A stretch of 64,000 bases of DNA from Bradyrhizobium monzae (GTDB lineage: Bacteria; Pseudomonadota; Alphaproteobacteria; Rhizobiales; Xanthobacteraceae). Of this stretch, positions 1 through 7,639 are shown in pieces. The translations under genes were made by a program, and so were the position numbers. Where the stretch lies: contig NZ_JAIRDQ010000004.1 in assembly GCF_021458635.1 (NCBI RefSeq), positions 186,001 through 250,000 on the forward strand, written 5' to 3'. Position 1 is the stretch's first letter. The number at the start of each line of letters is the position of its first letter. A model generated the notes under the pieces. The model did no database searches, had not been told where the DNA came from, and saw nothing but the letters and a program-made list of their open reading frames with translations.

Positions 1-1204
1 CATCGGTGTCGCGAACATATTTGTCGCCGGTGCGGGTCCACGGGCCCTCGAAGGTGCGACGGCTCTTGTGGCGCTGATTCCAGTAGCCCTCGCCGGCCGA
101 GGGCGCATCGACCAGGAGTTCGCCGACCTCGCCGTCGGCGACGTCCTGGCCGGCCTCGTTGACGAGCCGCACCGCATAGCCCGGGACCGGCTTGCCGGAT
201 GAGCCGTATTTGATGTCGCCGGGCGCGTTGGACAGGAAGATGTGCAGCAGCTCGGTCGAGCCGACGCCGTCGAGAATGTCGACGCCAAAGCGCGCCTTCC
301 AACTGTTGCCGACGGACTCCGGCAACGCTTCACCGGCCGACGTGCAGATTCGCAAGCTCTTGCCGCCGCGCTCGCTCTTCATCGTCTCATCGTTGAGCAT
401 GGCCGCGAACAGCGTCGGCACGCCGTAGAAGATCGAGGGATTGTAGCGGTTCATCAGATCGAACATCCGCGCCGGGGTCGGGCGCTCGCTGTTCAGAATC
501 GTGGTGGCGCCGACCGACATCGGGAAGGTCAGCGCGTTGCCAAGGCCATAAGCGAAGAACAGCTTTGCGGCGGAGAGACCGACATCGTTCTCGCGGATGC
601 CGAGCACCTGGTTCGCGTAGGTGTCGGCGGTCGCCTGCAAATTCGAATGGATGTGGCGCACGCCCTTGGGCATGCCCGTCGAGCCCGATGAATAGAGCCA
701 GAATGCCGGCTCGTCGGGATGCGTCGCAGCCGTGGTGAACTGATCGCTTTCGCCCGCGATCTCTTCAGCGAGCTGCTTGTGCCCATTCTGCTTGGCGCCG
801 GAGACCACGACATGCTCGAGGTCCGGCATGCGGCCAACGACATCCTTGATGACGGGATAGAGCGCTTCGGAGACGAACAGCACGCGCGCACGGCAGTCGG
901 CGAGGATGTAGGCGTATTGGTCCGCCGTGAGCAGCGTGTTGAGCGGCACGGGCACGATGCCGGCGCGGATCGCACCCAAAAACACGATCGGGAAGTCGAT
1001 CGTATCAAGCATGACCATCGCCACGCGCTCTTCGCGGCGGACGCCGAGCCGGCGCAGCATGTTGGCGGCGCGGAGGGTCTGAAGCTGGAGCTCGCCATAG
1101 GTGAGCCGCGACACGGTGTCGTCGAAGGCGAGCTTGTTGCCCCGGCCCTCCTCGACGTTACGGTCGAGCAGCCAGGTCACCGCGTTGTAGGATCCCTCGC
1201 TCAC
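1..1204 (-). CDS. bclA: Benzoate-CoA ligase family protein (3'-truncated by the window edge)
   Basis: Adenylate-forming ligase that would convert benzoate, ATP and CoA to benzoyl-CoA, the entry step of the aerobic Box (benzoyl-CoA epoxidation) pathway in the cytoplasm. Translation on the minus strand from a GTG at 1204 gives MSEGSYNAVTWLLDRNV and later the AMP-binding P-loop SSGSTGMPKGV; the frame stays open to base 1, so about the last quarter of the protein is missing. The start has GGGGGAG 6 nt upstream. It is divergent from the boxR gene at 1327, the arrangement expected for a BoxR-controlled benzoate locus; box genes would lie to the left, outside the window. The ligase family is clear; benzoate specificity rests on the boxR neighbour. 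Confidence 0.85.
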   Translation of the reverse strand, partial: MSEGSYNAVTWLLDRNVEEGRGNKLAFDDTVSRLTYGELQLQTLRAANMLRRLGVRREERVAMVMLDTIDFPIVFLGAIRAGIVPVPLNTLLTADQYAYILADCRARVLFVSEALYPVIKDVVGRMPDLEHVVVSGAKQNGHKQLAEEIAGESDQFTTAATHPDEPAFWLYSSGSTGMPKGVRHIHSNLQATADTYANQVLGIRENDVGLSAAKLFFAYGLGNALTFPMSVGATTILNSERPTPARMFDLMNRYNPSIFYGVPTLFAAMLNDETMKSERGGKSLRICTSAGEALPESVGNSWKARFGVDILDGVGSTELLHIFLSNAPGDIKYGSSGKPVPGYAVRLVNEAGQDVADGEVGELLVDAPSAGEGYWNQRHKSRRTFEGPWTRTGDKYVRDTD

Positions 1205-1224
1205 GGTCGTCTCCCCCGAATTTA

Positions 1225-1236
1225 GAATTATAATTC
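1225..1236. promoter_or_regulatory. Perfect AT-rich palindrome in the bclA-boxR intergenic region
   Basis: GAATTATAATTC is a perfect 12-bp palindrome in the 122-bp gap between the divergent bclA and boxR genes. It lies about 20 nt upstream of the bclA start and contains a TATAAT hexamer on each strand, so it could be a -10 element, an operator, or both. No convincing -35 box at normal spacing was found, and it does not match a BoxR operator I can recall with confidence. Confidence 0.35.
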
Positions 1237-1326
1237 ATAGAAAGACACTGCGGCAGCTTGCTGTCAATGCCAGCAGGCACTATGTTTCATTAAAACGCGC
1301 CGCAGGACCTCCTGTAAAGAAGCCTC

Positions 1327-2235
1327 ATGACCGACAGTCCCGACGCCGAATCCCGCTTTCTCGAACAGCTCGGCCAACGCGTGCGCACCATGCGCGCGCT
1401 GCGCGGCATGTCGCGCAAAGTGCTCGCCAAGGTATCAGGAATTTCCGAGCGCTACATCGCGCAGCTCGAGAGCGGCAAGGGCAATGTCTCGATCGTGCTG
1501 CTGCGCCGCGTCTCCGACGCAATGGGCGCGCATCTCGAAGACCTGCTCCCCTCAGCCGATCCGACGCCGGACTGGCAGATGTTTCGCGATCTGCTGCGCA
1601 AGGCGACGCCAGCGCAGATCGCGCAAGCCAAAGACCTGCTCGCCGGCGGCAGCGCCTCCGCGCCGCGGCGCGCGCCGTTCTGCGGCATCGCGCTGATCGG
1701 CCTGCGCGGCGCGGGCAAATCGACGCTGGGGCGGATGCTGGCGAAGAAGATCGGCTGGAGTTTTGTCGAGCTCAACAAGGAGGTCGAGCAGCAGAACGGC
1801 CTCTCGGTCGCCGAGATCATCGCGCTCTACGGCCAGGAAGGCTTTCGCCGCATGGAGCAGGCCGCGCTGCAGCAGCTGCTCGCGCGAAACGAGCTGATGG
1901 TGCTGGCGACCGGCGGCGGCATCGTCTCGGAGCCGTTGACCTTCGACCAGATCCTGTCGTCGTTCTACACGATCTGGCTGAAGGCCGAGCCCGAGGAGCA
2001 CATGGCCCGCGTCCGCCGCCAGGGCGATCTGCGTCCGATGGCGGATGACCGCTCGGCGATGGCGGAGCTGCGCAACATTTTGCTCAGCCGCGAGCCGCTG
2101 TACGCGCGCGCGACGGCGGTGGTGGACACGGCAGGGCTGAGCGTCGACGCGGCGGCGGCAAGGCTGATCGATGCGGTGCGCCCGGTGCTGCAAAACGAAG
2201 CGCGCAGCTTCGGGCTGCGAAGTGTGGCGCTGTAG
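1327..2235 (+). CDS. boxR: BoxR-type regulator: XRE helix-turn-helix fused to a shikimate-kinase-like domain
   Basis: 302-aa transcriptional regulator of the aerobic benzoate (box) pathway. Residues about 15-72 form an XRE/Cro helix-turn-helix (RTMRALRGMSRKVLAK...ISERYIAQLESG). Residues from about 118 form a shikimate-kinase-like P-loop domain with Walker A GLRGAGKS at 125-132 and the ATGGGIVSE segment typical of that family. This fusion is the hallmark of BoxR/BzdR, where the kinase-like domain senses benzoyl-CoA rather than phosphorylating shikimate. It is divergent from the benzoate-CoA ligase and its stop is only 2 nt from the start of the globin gene, so those two are almost certainly co-transcribed. 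Confidence 0.93.
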   Translation: MTDSPDAESRFLEQLGQRVRTMRALRGMSRKVLAKVSGISERYIAQLESGKGNVSIVLLRRVSDAMGAHLEDLLPSADPTPDWQMFRDLLRKATPAQIAQAKDLLAGGSASAPRRAPFCGIALIGLRGAGKSTLGRMLAKKIGWSFVELNKEVEQQNGLSVAEIIALYGQEGFRRMEQAALQQLLARNELMVLATGGGIVSEPLTFDQILSSFYTIWLKAEPEEHMARVRRQGDLRPMADDRSAMAELRNILLSREPLYARATAVVDTAGLSVDAAAARLIDAVRPVLQNEARSFGLRSVAL

Positions 2236-2237
2236 CG

Positions 2238-2633
2238 ATGACCGATAGCGACGTCGCAGCGTCCATGTTCGAGCGGATCGGCGGCAACGCCACGATCGAC
2301 CGGCTGGTGGATCGCTTCTACGACCGCATGGACACGCTGCCGGAGGCGAAGAACATCCGCACGATGCATGCGGATGACCTCGGCCTGATCAGGGACGTGC
2401 TGAAGCGCTATCTCACCGAATGGACCGGCGGCCCGAAACTCTATTCGGTCGAGAAGGGCCATCCGCGGCTGCGGCAGCGGCACATCGGCTTTGCCATCGG
2501 CGATGCCGAGCGCGATGCGTGGATGCTCTGCATGCGCGGCGCGATGGCGGACACGGTCACCGACGCGGCGGCACGGCAGGACCTCGACAAGGCACTGTCC
2601 GGCCTCGCCGACTGGATGCGCAACCGGCCGTGA
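2238..2633 (+). CDS. Group II truncated haemoglobin
   Basis: 131-aa single-domain 2-on-2 globin (YjbI/trHbO type). Visible family features are the opening FERIGGNATIDRLVDRFYDRM with the B10 tyrosine (Tyr28), the block GHPRLRQRHIGFAIG containing the proximal haem histidine (His82), and Trp95 at the expected G8 position. These proteins bind O2 or NO and can act as oxygen carriers or nitric-oxide/peroxide detoxifiers. The gene begins 2 nt after boxR, so it belongs to the benzoate-regulator transcript. Because the Box pathway needs O2 for benzoyl-CoA epoxidation, an oxygen-delivery role is a reasonable inference but not shown. Confidence 0.9.
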   Translation: MTDSDVAASMFERIGGNATIDRLVDRFYDRMDTLPEAKNIRTMHADDLGLIRDVLKRYLTEWTGGPKLYSVEKGHPRLRQRHIGFAIGDAERDAWMLCMRGAMADTVTDAAARQDLDKALSGLADWMRNRP

Positions 2634-2646
2634 TGTCGATCAAAGC

Positions 2647-2979
2647 CTAGATCGACCAGTAGTTTGGATGCTGGTACGGCGGCGAGCGGTCGCCCCAGTC
2701 GAATTCATCGCCATCGACTTCGCAGGGGCCGCTGCTCAATTGCTCCGGCGTCAGTTCGACCTGGAAGGCCTGACGTCCCGGATCATATTTCAGCGCGCTC
2801 CATTGCACCGGATAGTGATGATGCGTCCCGAGCAGCCTGCCGGTCTTGATCACGGCGTAAGCGACCGTTCCGCTTGCCTTGTCGAGCATCAATCGTTCGA
2901 CCGTGCCGAGCTTCGTGCCGTCGCACCCGTAGACGGCGACGTGTTCGACGCGGTCACTGGGAACCATGGTGTGTTGCAT
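2647..2979 (-). CDS. PRC-barrel domain protein
   Basis: 110-aa small soluble protein. The segment ERVEHVAVYGCDGTKLGTVE-like (residues about 10-30, IDRV/V-x-G-x-x-G-x-V pattern) followed by DKASGTVAYAVIKTG is the usual PRC-barrel beta-strand pattern. In Bradyrhizobium and relatives such proteins are common stress-associated or envelope-linked proteins of unknown biochemical role. It lies convergent to the globin gene (13-nt gap) and its start has GGGAGC upstream, so it is an independent transcript. No catalytic motif is visible. Confidence 0.8.
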   Translation of the reverse strand: MQHTMVPSDRVEHVAVYGCDGTKLGTVERLMLDKASGTVAYAVIKTGRLLGTHHHYPVQWSALKYDPGRQAFQVELTPEQLSSGPCEVDGDEFDWGDRSPPYQHPNYWSI

Positions 2980-3080
2980 GGCATGCTCCCTGGTCTTGTC
3001 CGGACCGTATCATAGCACAGACACGGCGGAATGTAGGACGGTCAGCGTCGCAGCAGCCTTTTGCGTTGCACCTACGAAAC

Positions 3081-3866
3081 CTACAATAGCTGCGAACGCA
3101 CCGGACCCACCCCCTCGCGCAGCAGCGGCAGGAAGCGGTCGATCAATTCCTGCGCCGGCACGCGGTCGACATGGGCACCCATGTTGATGGCGGCGACGAT
3201 CACGTTGTCATAACGGCGCACGGGCACCGAGATCGAGCGAAAATGCGGCTCGGCTTCGCGGTCGACCAGTGAGTACCCCTGCGCGCGATCGGCGACGATG
3301 CGTGCCAGCAGCACCTTGGGATCGGTCACCGTCTGCGGCGTCAGCGCCTCGCGCTTCATCTTCTTGATGCGCGCAAGAAGACCGGCATCGTCGAGCTGGC
3401 CGAGCATGGCGCGGCCGACCGAGGTGCAGAAGGCCGGCAGGCGGTAGCCGATTTCGAGGCCCCCCGAAAACATCCGCGCCGGGCTGCTGCGGGCGACGAA
3501 CACGACGTCGTCACCGTCGAGCACCGCGAGCGAGGAGATCTCGTTGGCCGCGGTCGCGGCGCGATCGAGCACCGGCTGCAGCACCGTGACGAGCTGGTTG
3601 GAGCGCAGGTACGATGCCGCCAGCGTCAGCACATGCGGCGTCAGCGAGAACAGTTTTCCGTCGCCTCTGACAAAGCCGCCGCGCTGGAGCGTGAACAGCA
3701 TGCGCCGCGCGGTGGCACGCGGCAGCTCGGCGGCGCGAGCGAGATCGCTCAGCGTCATCGGGCCTGCGTTGGTGCCGAAGCATTGCAGCAGGCGCAGTCC
3801 GCGATCGAGGGCTTCGACGAAATCCGTCGCGCGCTCGTCAGTCTCGTTTCGCTTCAGCTTGGGCAT
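3081..3866 (-). CDS. IclR-family transcriptional regulator (PcaR/PobR-like)
   Basis: 261 aa from the chosen ATG at 3866 (MPKLKRNETDERATDF); an upstream in-frame ATG at 3920 would add 18 residues that do not look like the family. An N-terminal winged helix (LSDLARAAELPRATARRMLFTL, residues about 38-60) is followed by the IclR effector-binding domain (PVLDRAATAANEISSLAVLDGDDVVF; YRLPAFCTSVGRAML; YSLVDREAEPHFRSISVPV). It resembles the PcaR/PcaU/PobR group that controls aromatic-acid catabolism. It is divergent from the Rieske oxygenase gene and a 15-bp IclR-type palindrome lies between them, so it very likely controls that gene pair. Confidence 0.9.
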   Translation of the reverse strand: MPKLKRNETDERATDFVEALDRGLRLLQCFGTNAGPMTLSDLARAAELPRATARRMLFTLQRGGFVRGDGKLFSLTPHVLTLAASYLRSNQLVTVLQPVLDRAATAANEISSLAVLDGDDVVFVARSSPARMFSGGLEIGYRLPAFCTSVGRAMLGQLDDAGLLARIKKMKREALTPQTVTDPKVLLARIVADRAQGYSLVDREAEPHFRSISVPVRRYDNVIVAAINMGAHVDRVPAQELIDRFLPLLREGVGPVRSQLL

Positions 3867-3933
3867 GGGGCCGGGATAGTCCTGCAAAATAGTGCTTGCT
3901 GTCGACCCAAGGCATGTCATAATTCGCCCATTA

Positions 3934-3948
3934 GTTCAATAGACGAAC
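3934..3948. promoter_or_regulatory. IclR-type operator, GTTC-N7-GAAC
   Basis: GTTCAATAGACGAAC is a 15-bp inverted repeat located 30 nt upstream of the Rieske oxygenase start and 67 nt upstream of the IclR start. Its size and half-site sequence closely resemble the 15-bp sites bound by PcaR/PcaU-type IclR regulators. It is the only such palindrome seen in this divergent intergenic region. Confidence 0.6.
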
Positions 3949-3978
3949 AAGCGCCGCTCCACAAAGGATGCACTCGCC

Positions 3979-5337
3979 ATGATGAGCCAGGAGCAGAACG
4001 ACCTGATCACGCGCACCGGGCCGAAAGACCCGTGCGGCAAGCTGATGCGGAGCTACTGGCAGCCGGCAGCCCTGGTCGACGAGCTGGAGGGTGAGCGGCC
4101 GATCCGTCCCGTCAAATTGCTCGGCGAGAACCTGGTGCTGTTCCGCGACGAGACCGGGCGCTACGGCCTGATCGATCGTCATTGCGCCCATCGCGGCGCC
4201 GACCTCGCTTTCGGCCGGCTCGAACACGGCGGCCTGCGCTGCGCCTTCCACGGCTGGCTGTTCGACGCCACCGGCCAATGCATCGAGACGCCGGCCGAGC
4301 CGAAGGATTCAAAACTCTGCCAGAACATCCGCCAGCGCTCCTATCCCGTGGTGGAGAAGAGCGGCATCCTCTGGGCCTATCTCGGCGAAGGTGAGCCGCC
4401 GGCATTCCCGGAACTCGACTGCTTCGTCGCGCCCGGCACGCATACGTTCGCGTTCAAGGGCCACATGGCCTGCAACTGGCTCCAGGCGCTCGAAGTCGGC
4501 ATCGATCCCGCGCACGCCTCCTATCTGCACCGCTTTTTCGAGGACGAGGACACCTCCACCGCCTACGGCAAGCAATTTCGCGGTGCCTCGGCTGGCAGCG
4601 ATCTCCCGATGACGAAGATCCTGCGCGAATACGACCGCCCGATCATCAATGTCGAGCACACCGAATACGGCCTGCGGCTGATCGCGCTGCGCGAGATCGA
4701 CGAAGAACGCACCCATGTGCGCGTCACCAACCAGCTTTTCCCGCATGGCTTCGTCATCCCCATGAGCACGGAGATGACGATCACGCAGTGGCACGTGCCG
4801 GTCGACGACGAGAACTGCTACTGGTACGCGATCTTCACCAGCTATTCGAACCCGGTCGACAAGACAAAAATGCGCGAGCAGCGGCTCGAGCTCTACGAGC
4901 TGCCCGACTACAAGTCGCGCAAGAACCGCAGCAACGATTACGGCTTCGATCCGCACGAGCAGCAGACCGCGACCTATACCGGCATGGGCAACGACATCAA
5001 CGTCCACGACCAGTGGGCGGTGGAATCGATGGGCGCGATCCAGGACCGCACCAAGGAGCATCTCGCCTCGAGCGACAAGGCGATCGTGCAATATCGCCGC
5101 CTGCTGCGGCAGGAGATCGAGAAGGTCGGCGGCGGCGAGAAGCCGATGCTGTTCCTGGACGAGGCGAATGCACGCAGCATCCAGGGCCCCGCGACCATGG
5201 ACGGCATCGGGCCGACGCGCGGCTGGGAGACCTACTGGATGGAAGTCGACGTCAAGCGCCGCCGCGGCGCGCCGTGGACAGCGCCGGTGCCGAAGGAGAT
5301 CGCCGACAACGTGCATCGGCTGACGGCGGCGGAGTGA
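3979..5337 (+). CDS. Rieske non-haem iron ring-hydroxylating oxygenase, phthalate 4,5-dioxygenase-like alpha subunit
   Basis: 452-aa oxygenase component of the alpha-only (phthalate dioxygenase/O-demethylase) group. The Rieske cluster ligands are Cys69, His71, Cys88 and His91 (CAHRGADL...RCAFHGW). The mononuclear iron site shows bridging Asp176, His179 and His184 in GIDPAHASYLH. Enzymes of this group hydroxylate or O-demethylate aromatic acids and need a separate reductase, which is not encoded in the window. The gene is divergent from the IclR regulator and is followed 160 bp later, on the same strand, by a glutamine-synthetase-like gene. Two adjacent ATGs at 3979 and 3982 are both usable. 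The substrate is not predictable from sequence alone. Confidence 0.92.
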   Translation: MMSQEQNDLITRTGPKDPCGKLMRSYWQPAALVDELEGERPIRPVKLLGENLVLFRDETGRYGLIDRHCAHRGADLAFGRLEHGGLRCAFHGWLFDATGQCIETPAEPKDSKLCQNIRQRSYPVVEKSGILWAYLGEGEPPAFPELDCFVAPGTHTFAFKGHMACNWLQALEVGIDPAHASYLHRFFEDEDTSTAYGKQFRGASAGSDLPMTKILREYDRPIINVEHTEYGLRLIALREIDEERTHVRVTNQLFPHGFVIPMSTEMTITQWHVPVDDENCYWYAIFTSYSNPVDKTKMREQRLELYELPDYKSRKNRSNDYGFDPHEQQTATYTGMGNDINVHDQWAVESMGAIQDRTKEHLASSDKAIVQYRRLLRQEIEKVGGGEKPMLFLDEANARSIQGPATMDGIGPTRGWETYWMEVDVKRRRGAPWTAPVPKEIADNVHRLTAAE

Positions 5338-5354
5338 GAGTGGCGCTCTATCCC

Positions 5355-5441
5355 CGTCATTGCGAGCGCAGCGAAGCAATCCAGATTGCCTCTCCGGAGA
5401 GACTCTGGATTGCTTCGTCGCAAGAGCTCCTCGCAATGACG
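5355..5441. repeat. Dispersed palindromic repeat, family A copy 1
   Basis: An 87-bp imperfect inverted repeat beginning CGTCATTGCGAG and ending CTCGCAATGACG, with an inner pair GCAATCCAGA / TCTGGATTGC. It lies between the Rieske and glutamine-synthetase-like genes. Two further copies occur at 23164-23252 and 42930-43009. It contains no gene and would form a long hairpin in RNA. Confidence 0.85.
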
Positions 5442-5497
5442 GAGAATGTGGCAAGCGCCTTGCGCCCGTCGGGCATCGTGACTGAGGAGCAATCAAA

Positions 5498-6934
5498 GTG
5501 ACTTTCGTCGCGCGTCATGCGCTGTGGTCGGATGAGCAGACAGACGCCGCAGCGCGCATGCGCCGCATCGTCGAGGACAAGAACCTCGAGGTCATCCGCC
5601 TCGCCTTCCCCGACCAGCACGGCATTTTGCGCGGCAAGACCATTATCGCCTCCGAGGCGATCGCCTCGCTGGAGAGCGGCTGCTCCATCACCACGACGAT
5701 GCTCGCCAAGGACACGTCCCACCGCACGGTGTTTCCGGTGTTCACATCAGGCGGCGGTTTCGGCATGAAGGAGATGGAGGGCGCGGCCGACGTACTGATG
5801 GTCGTCGATCCCACTTCCTTTCGCGTGCTGCCGTGGGCGCCGGCGACGGGCTGGGTGCTGTGCGACCTCTATTTCAATGACGGCCGTCCGGTGCCGTTCG
5901 CGACGCGCGGGCTTTATCGCAAAGCGCTCGACGAGCTCGGCCGCCGCGGCCATGATTTCGTCGCCGGCCTCGAGGTCGAATTCCATATCTTCAAGCTCGA
6001 CGACCCGCACATGCGCCCGGAGGATGCGGGACAGCCCGGCACGCCGCCGTCGGTAAGCCTGCTCTCTCACGGCTATCAATACCTCACCGAGCAGCGCTTT
6101 GATCAGATGGAGCCGGTGCTGGAGATCCTGCGCCGCGACATCATCGCGCTCGGCTTGCCCCTGCGCTCGGTCGAAGTCGAATTCGGGCCGAGCCAGTGCG
6201 AATTCACCTTCGCGCCGAAGAAGGGCCTGGAGCCTGCCGACAACATGGTGCTGTTTCGCAGTGCTGTGAAGCAGATCGCGCGCCGCCACGGCTATCACGC
6301 CACCTTCATGTGCCGGCCGAAACTGCCGAATTTGTTTGCAAGCGGATGGCACCTGCATCAATCGGTCGTCTCGCGCACGAACGGCGACAATCTGTTCATG
6401 GCCAAGGAGGCCGGGCAACCGCTCAGCGAGTTCGGTCGCGCCTGGCTCGCCGGGCTGCTCGATCACGCCCGTGCGGCCACCGTGTTCACCACGCCGACCA
6501 TCAACGGCTACAGGCGCTACCGCTCCTATTCGCTGGCGCCGGACCGCGCCATCTGGGGCCGCGACAATCGCGGCGTGATGATCCGCGTGCTCGGCGGCGC
6601 GGGCGATGCCGCAACGCGCCTGGAAAATCGTGTCGGCGAGCCCGCGGCCAATCCCTATCTCTATATGGCCGCCCAGATCCTCTCAGGCCTCGACGGCGTC
6701 GACCGCAAGCTCGATCCCGGCCCCTCGGCCGACACGCCCTACGAGACCAAGGCGCCCCTCTTGCCGAAGAGCCTGCGCGATGCCGTCTCCGCGCTGAAGG
6801 ACGATCCGTTCTTCCGCGAAAAATTGGGCACGGAGTTCGTCGACTATTACACCCACATCAAGAACGCCGAGATCGACCGCTTCCTCGCGGAGGTGACCGA
6901 CTGGGAACATCGCGAATATTTCGAGATGTTTTGA
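5498..6934 (+). CDS. Glutamine synthetase family protein (possible gamma-glutamyl-amine ligase)
   Basis: 478-aa protein of the GS superfamily. It starts at GTG 5498 with AGGAG 8 nt upstream. Family motifs are the metal-binding GLEVEFHIF, EVEFGPSQCEFTF, the ammonia/ATP-region ASGWHLHQS, and the C-terminal ENRVGEPAANPYLYMAAQ. Housekeeping GlnA is unlikely, given the aromatic-oxygenase context; GS homologues next to oxygenases can instead be gamma-glutamyl ligases that activate an amine, as gamma-glutamylanilide synthase does in aniline degradation. That reading is an inference from gene order. A strong hairpin directly after the stop closes the two-gene unit with the upstream Rieske oxygenase. 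Confidence 0.85.
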   Translation: MTFVARHALWSDEQTDAAARMRRIVEDKNLEVIRLAFPDQHGILRGKTIIASEAIASLESGCSITTTMLAKDTSHRTVFPVFTSGGGFGMKEMEGAADVLMVVDPTSFRVLPWAPATGWVLCDLYFNDGRPVPFATRGLYRKALDELGRRGHDFVAGLEVEFHIFKLDDPHMRPEDAGQPGTPPSVSLLSHGYQYLTEQRFDQMEPVLEILRRDIIALGLPLRSVEVEFGPSQCEFTFAPKKGLEPADNMVLFRSAVKQIARRHGYHATFMCRPKLPNLFASGWHLHQSVVSRTNGDNLFMAKEAGQPLSEFGRAWLAGLLDHARAATVFTTPTINGYRRYRSYSLAPDRAIWGRDNRGVMIRVLGGAGDAATRLENRVGEPAANPYLYMAAQILSGLDGVDRKLDPGPSADTPYETKAPLLPKSLRDAVSALKDDPFFREKLGTEFVDYYTHIKNAEIDRFLAEVTDWEHREYFEMF

Positions 6935-6936
6935 CG

Positions 6937-6969
6937 GAAGTCAGCCTCACGCCGCTGTGAGGCGACTTC
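6937..6969 (+). terminator. Hairpin immediately after the GS-like gene
   Basis: The arms GAAGTC-A-GCCTCAC and TGAGGC-G-ACTTC form a long GC-rich stem starting 3 nt past the stop codon. There is no clear downstream T-run, so it may act as an mRNA 3'-end stabiliser or a Rho-assisted stop rather than a classical intrinsic terminator. Confidence 0.5.
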
Positions 6970-7091
6970 ATCCCGCCTGTTCCGACGACACCACTCCGCA
7001 CTCCGACGAAGCCGTTTTCCCGGTGCCTCGAAAAGCGCCTGAAAAGCGCGAGGTCTAACCTTGCCTCGATGATCAACACTGGAGTTCGATC

Positions 7092-7178
7092 ATGTTCAGT
7101 CAATTGTTCAGCCTGATTTATCGCCTGTCCTGCCGGAACACGCTGGTCGAAATCGGCGTACACCACCTCGCACGCTAG
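7092..7178 (+). CDS. Possible 28-aa small protein
   Basis: ATG at 7092 with GGAG 9 nt upstream opens a 28-codon frame (MFSQLFSLIYRLSCRNTLV... ending HLAR). It has a short hydrophobic N-terminal half but no recognised domain. The start context is acceptable, yet a frame of this length is expected by chance, so this is only a candidate. The remainder of 6970-7232 shows nothing else gene-like. Confidence 0.2.
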   Translation: MFSQLFSLIYRLSCRNTLVEIGVHHLAR

Positions 7179-7232
7179 CGGTCGGCCGATAGGGCTTAGG
7201 TAAGAGAGGCTGACCAGATAACCGGAGCTTTC

Positions 7233-7580
7233 ATGCGCGAGCTCATCCTGATCGCTACGGCGGTGACGCTGCTTGCAACGCAAGCCGATGCCGGTGGTTC
7301 GCGAAGCCTCAGCCTCACTGCGACCAATGCGAACCCGGCGACCGAGCAGCCGGCAGCGCCGCAGGCAACTCAAGCCCCGACGGCAACGCCACCGGCGAGT
7401 GTGCAGACGGCGACCACCACACCCGCATCCCCTGCGCCGACCACACCAGCGCAAACCGTGATCGCGCCGGCCGTTACGTCCGCTCAGCCGACCGCGGAAC
7501 CGGCCAAGCCGAAGCACCGCCAGCCATCGACCGAGGCGCGCGTGATCCGCGAACTGCATCGGCACGGAATTTATTGGTAG
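7233..7580 (+). CDS. Small exported Ala/Pro/Thr-rich protein of unknown function
   Basis: 115 aa. It begins with a signal-peptide-like segment (MRELILIATAVTLLATQADA, probable cleavage after ADA), then a low-complexity stretch of A, P, T and Q of about 70 residues, and ends in a basic/polar tail RVIRELHRHGIYW. It is probably periplasmic or cell-wall-associated with a disordered linker. The start has CGGAG 5 nt upstream. It is convergent to the ABC transporter operon on its right. I do not recognise a family and assign no function. Confidence 0.6.
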   Translation: MRELILIATAVTLLATQADAGGSRSLSLTATNANPATEQPAAPQATQAPTATPPASVQTATTTPASPAPTTPAQTVIAPAVTSAQPTAEPAKPKHRQPSTEARVIRELHRHGIYW

Positions 7581-7639
7581 GAGCTCTGAGTTTTCCGGGC
7601 GTTCGCAGGTCGACTGCGAGCCTGCGGCACTGACGCCCT

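Noticed and set aside
5355..5441. Possible CRISPR or attachment site from the repeated palindromes
   Set aside because: Copies are single, far apart and internally palindromic, with no regularly spaced direct repeats, no cas genes and no integrase or tRNA nearby.
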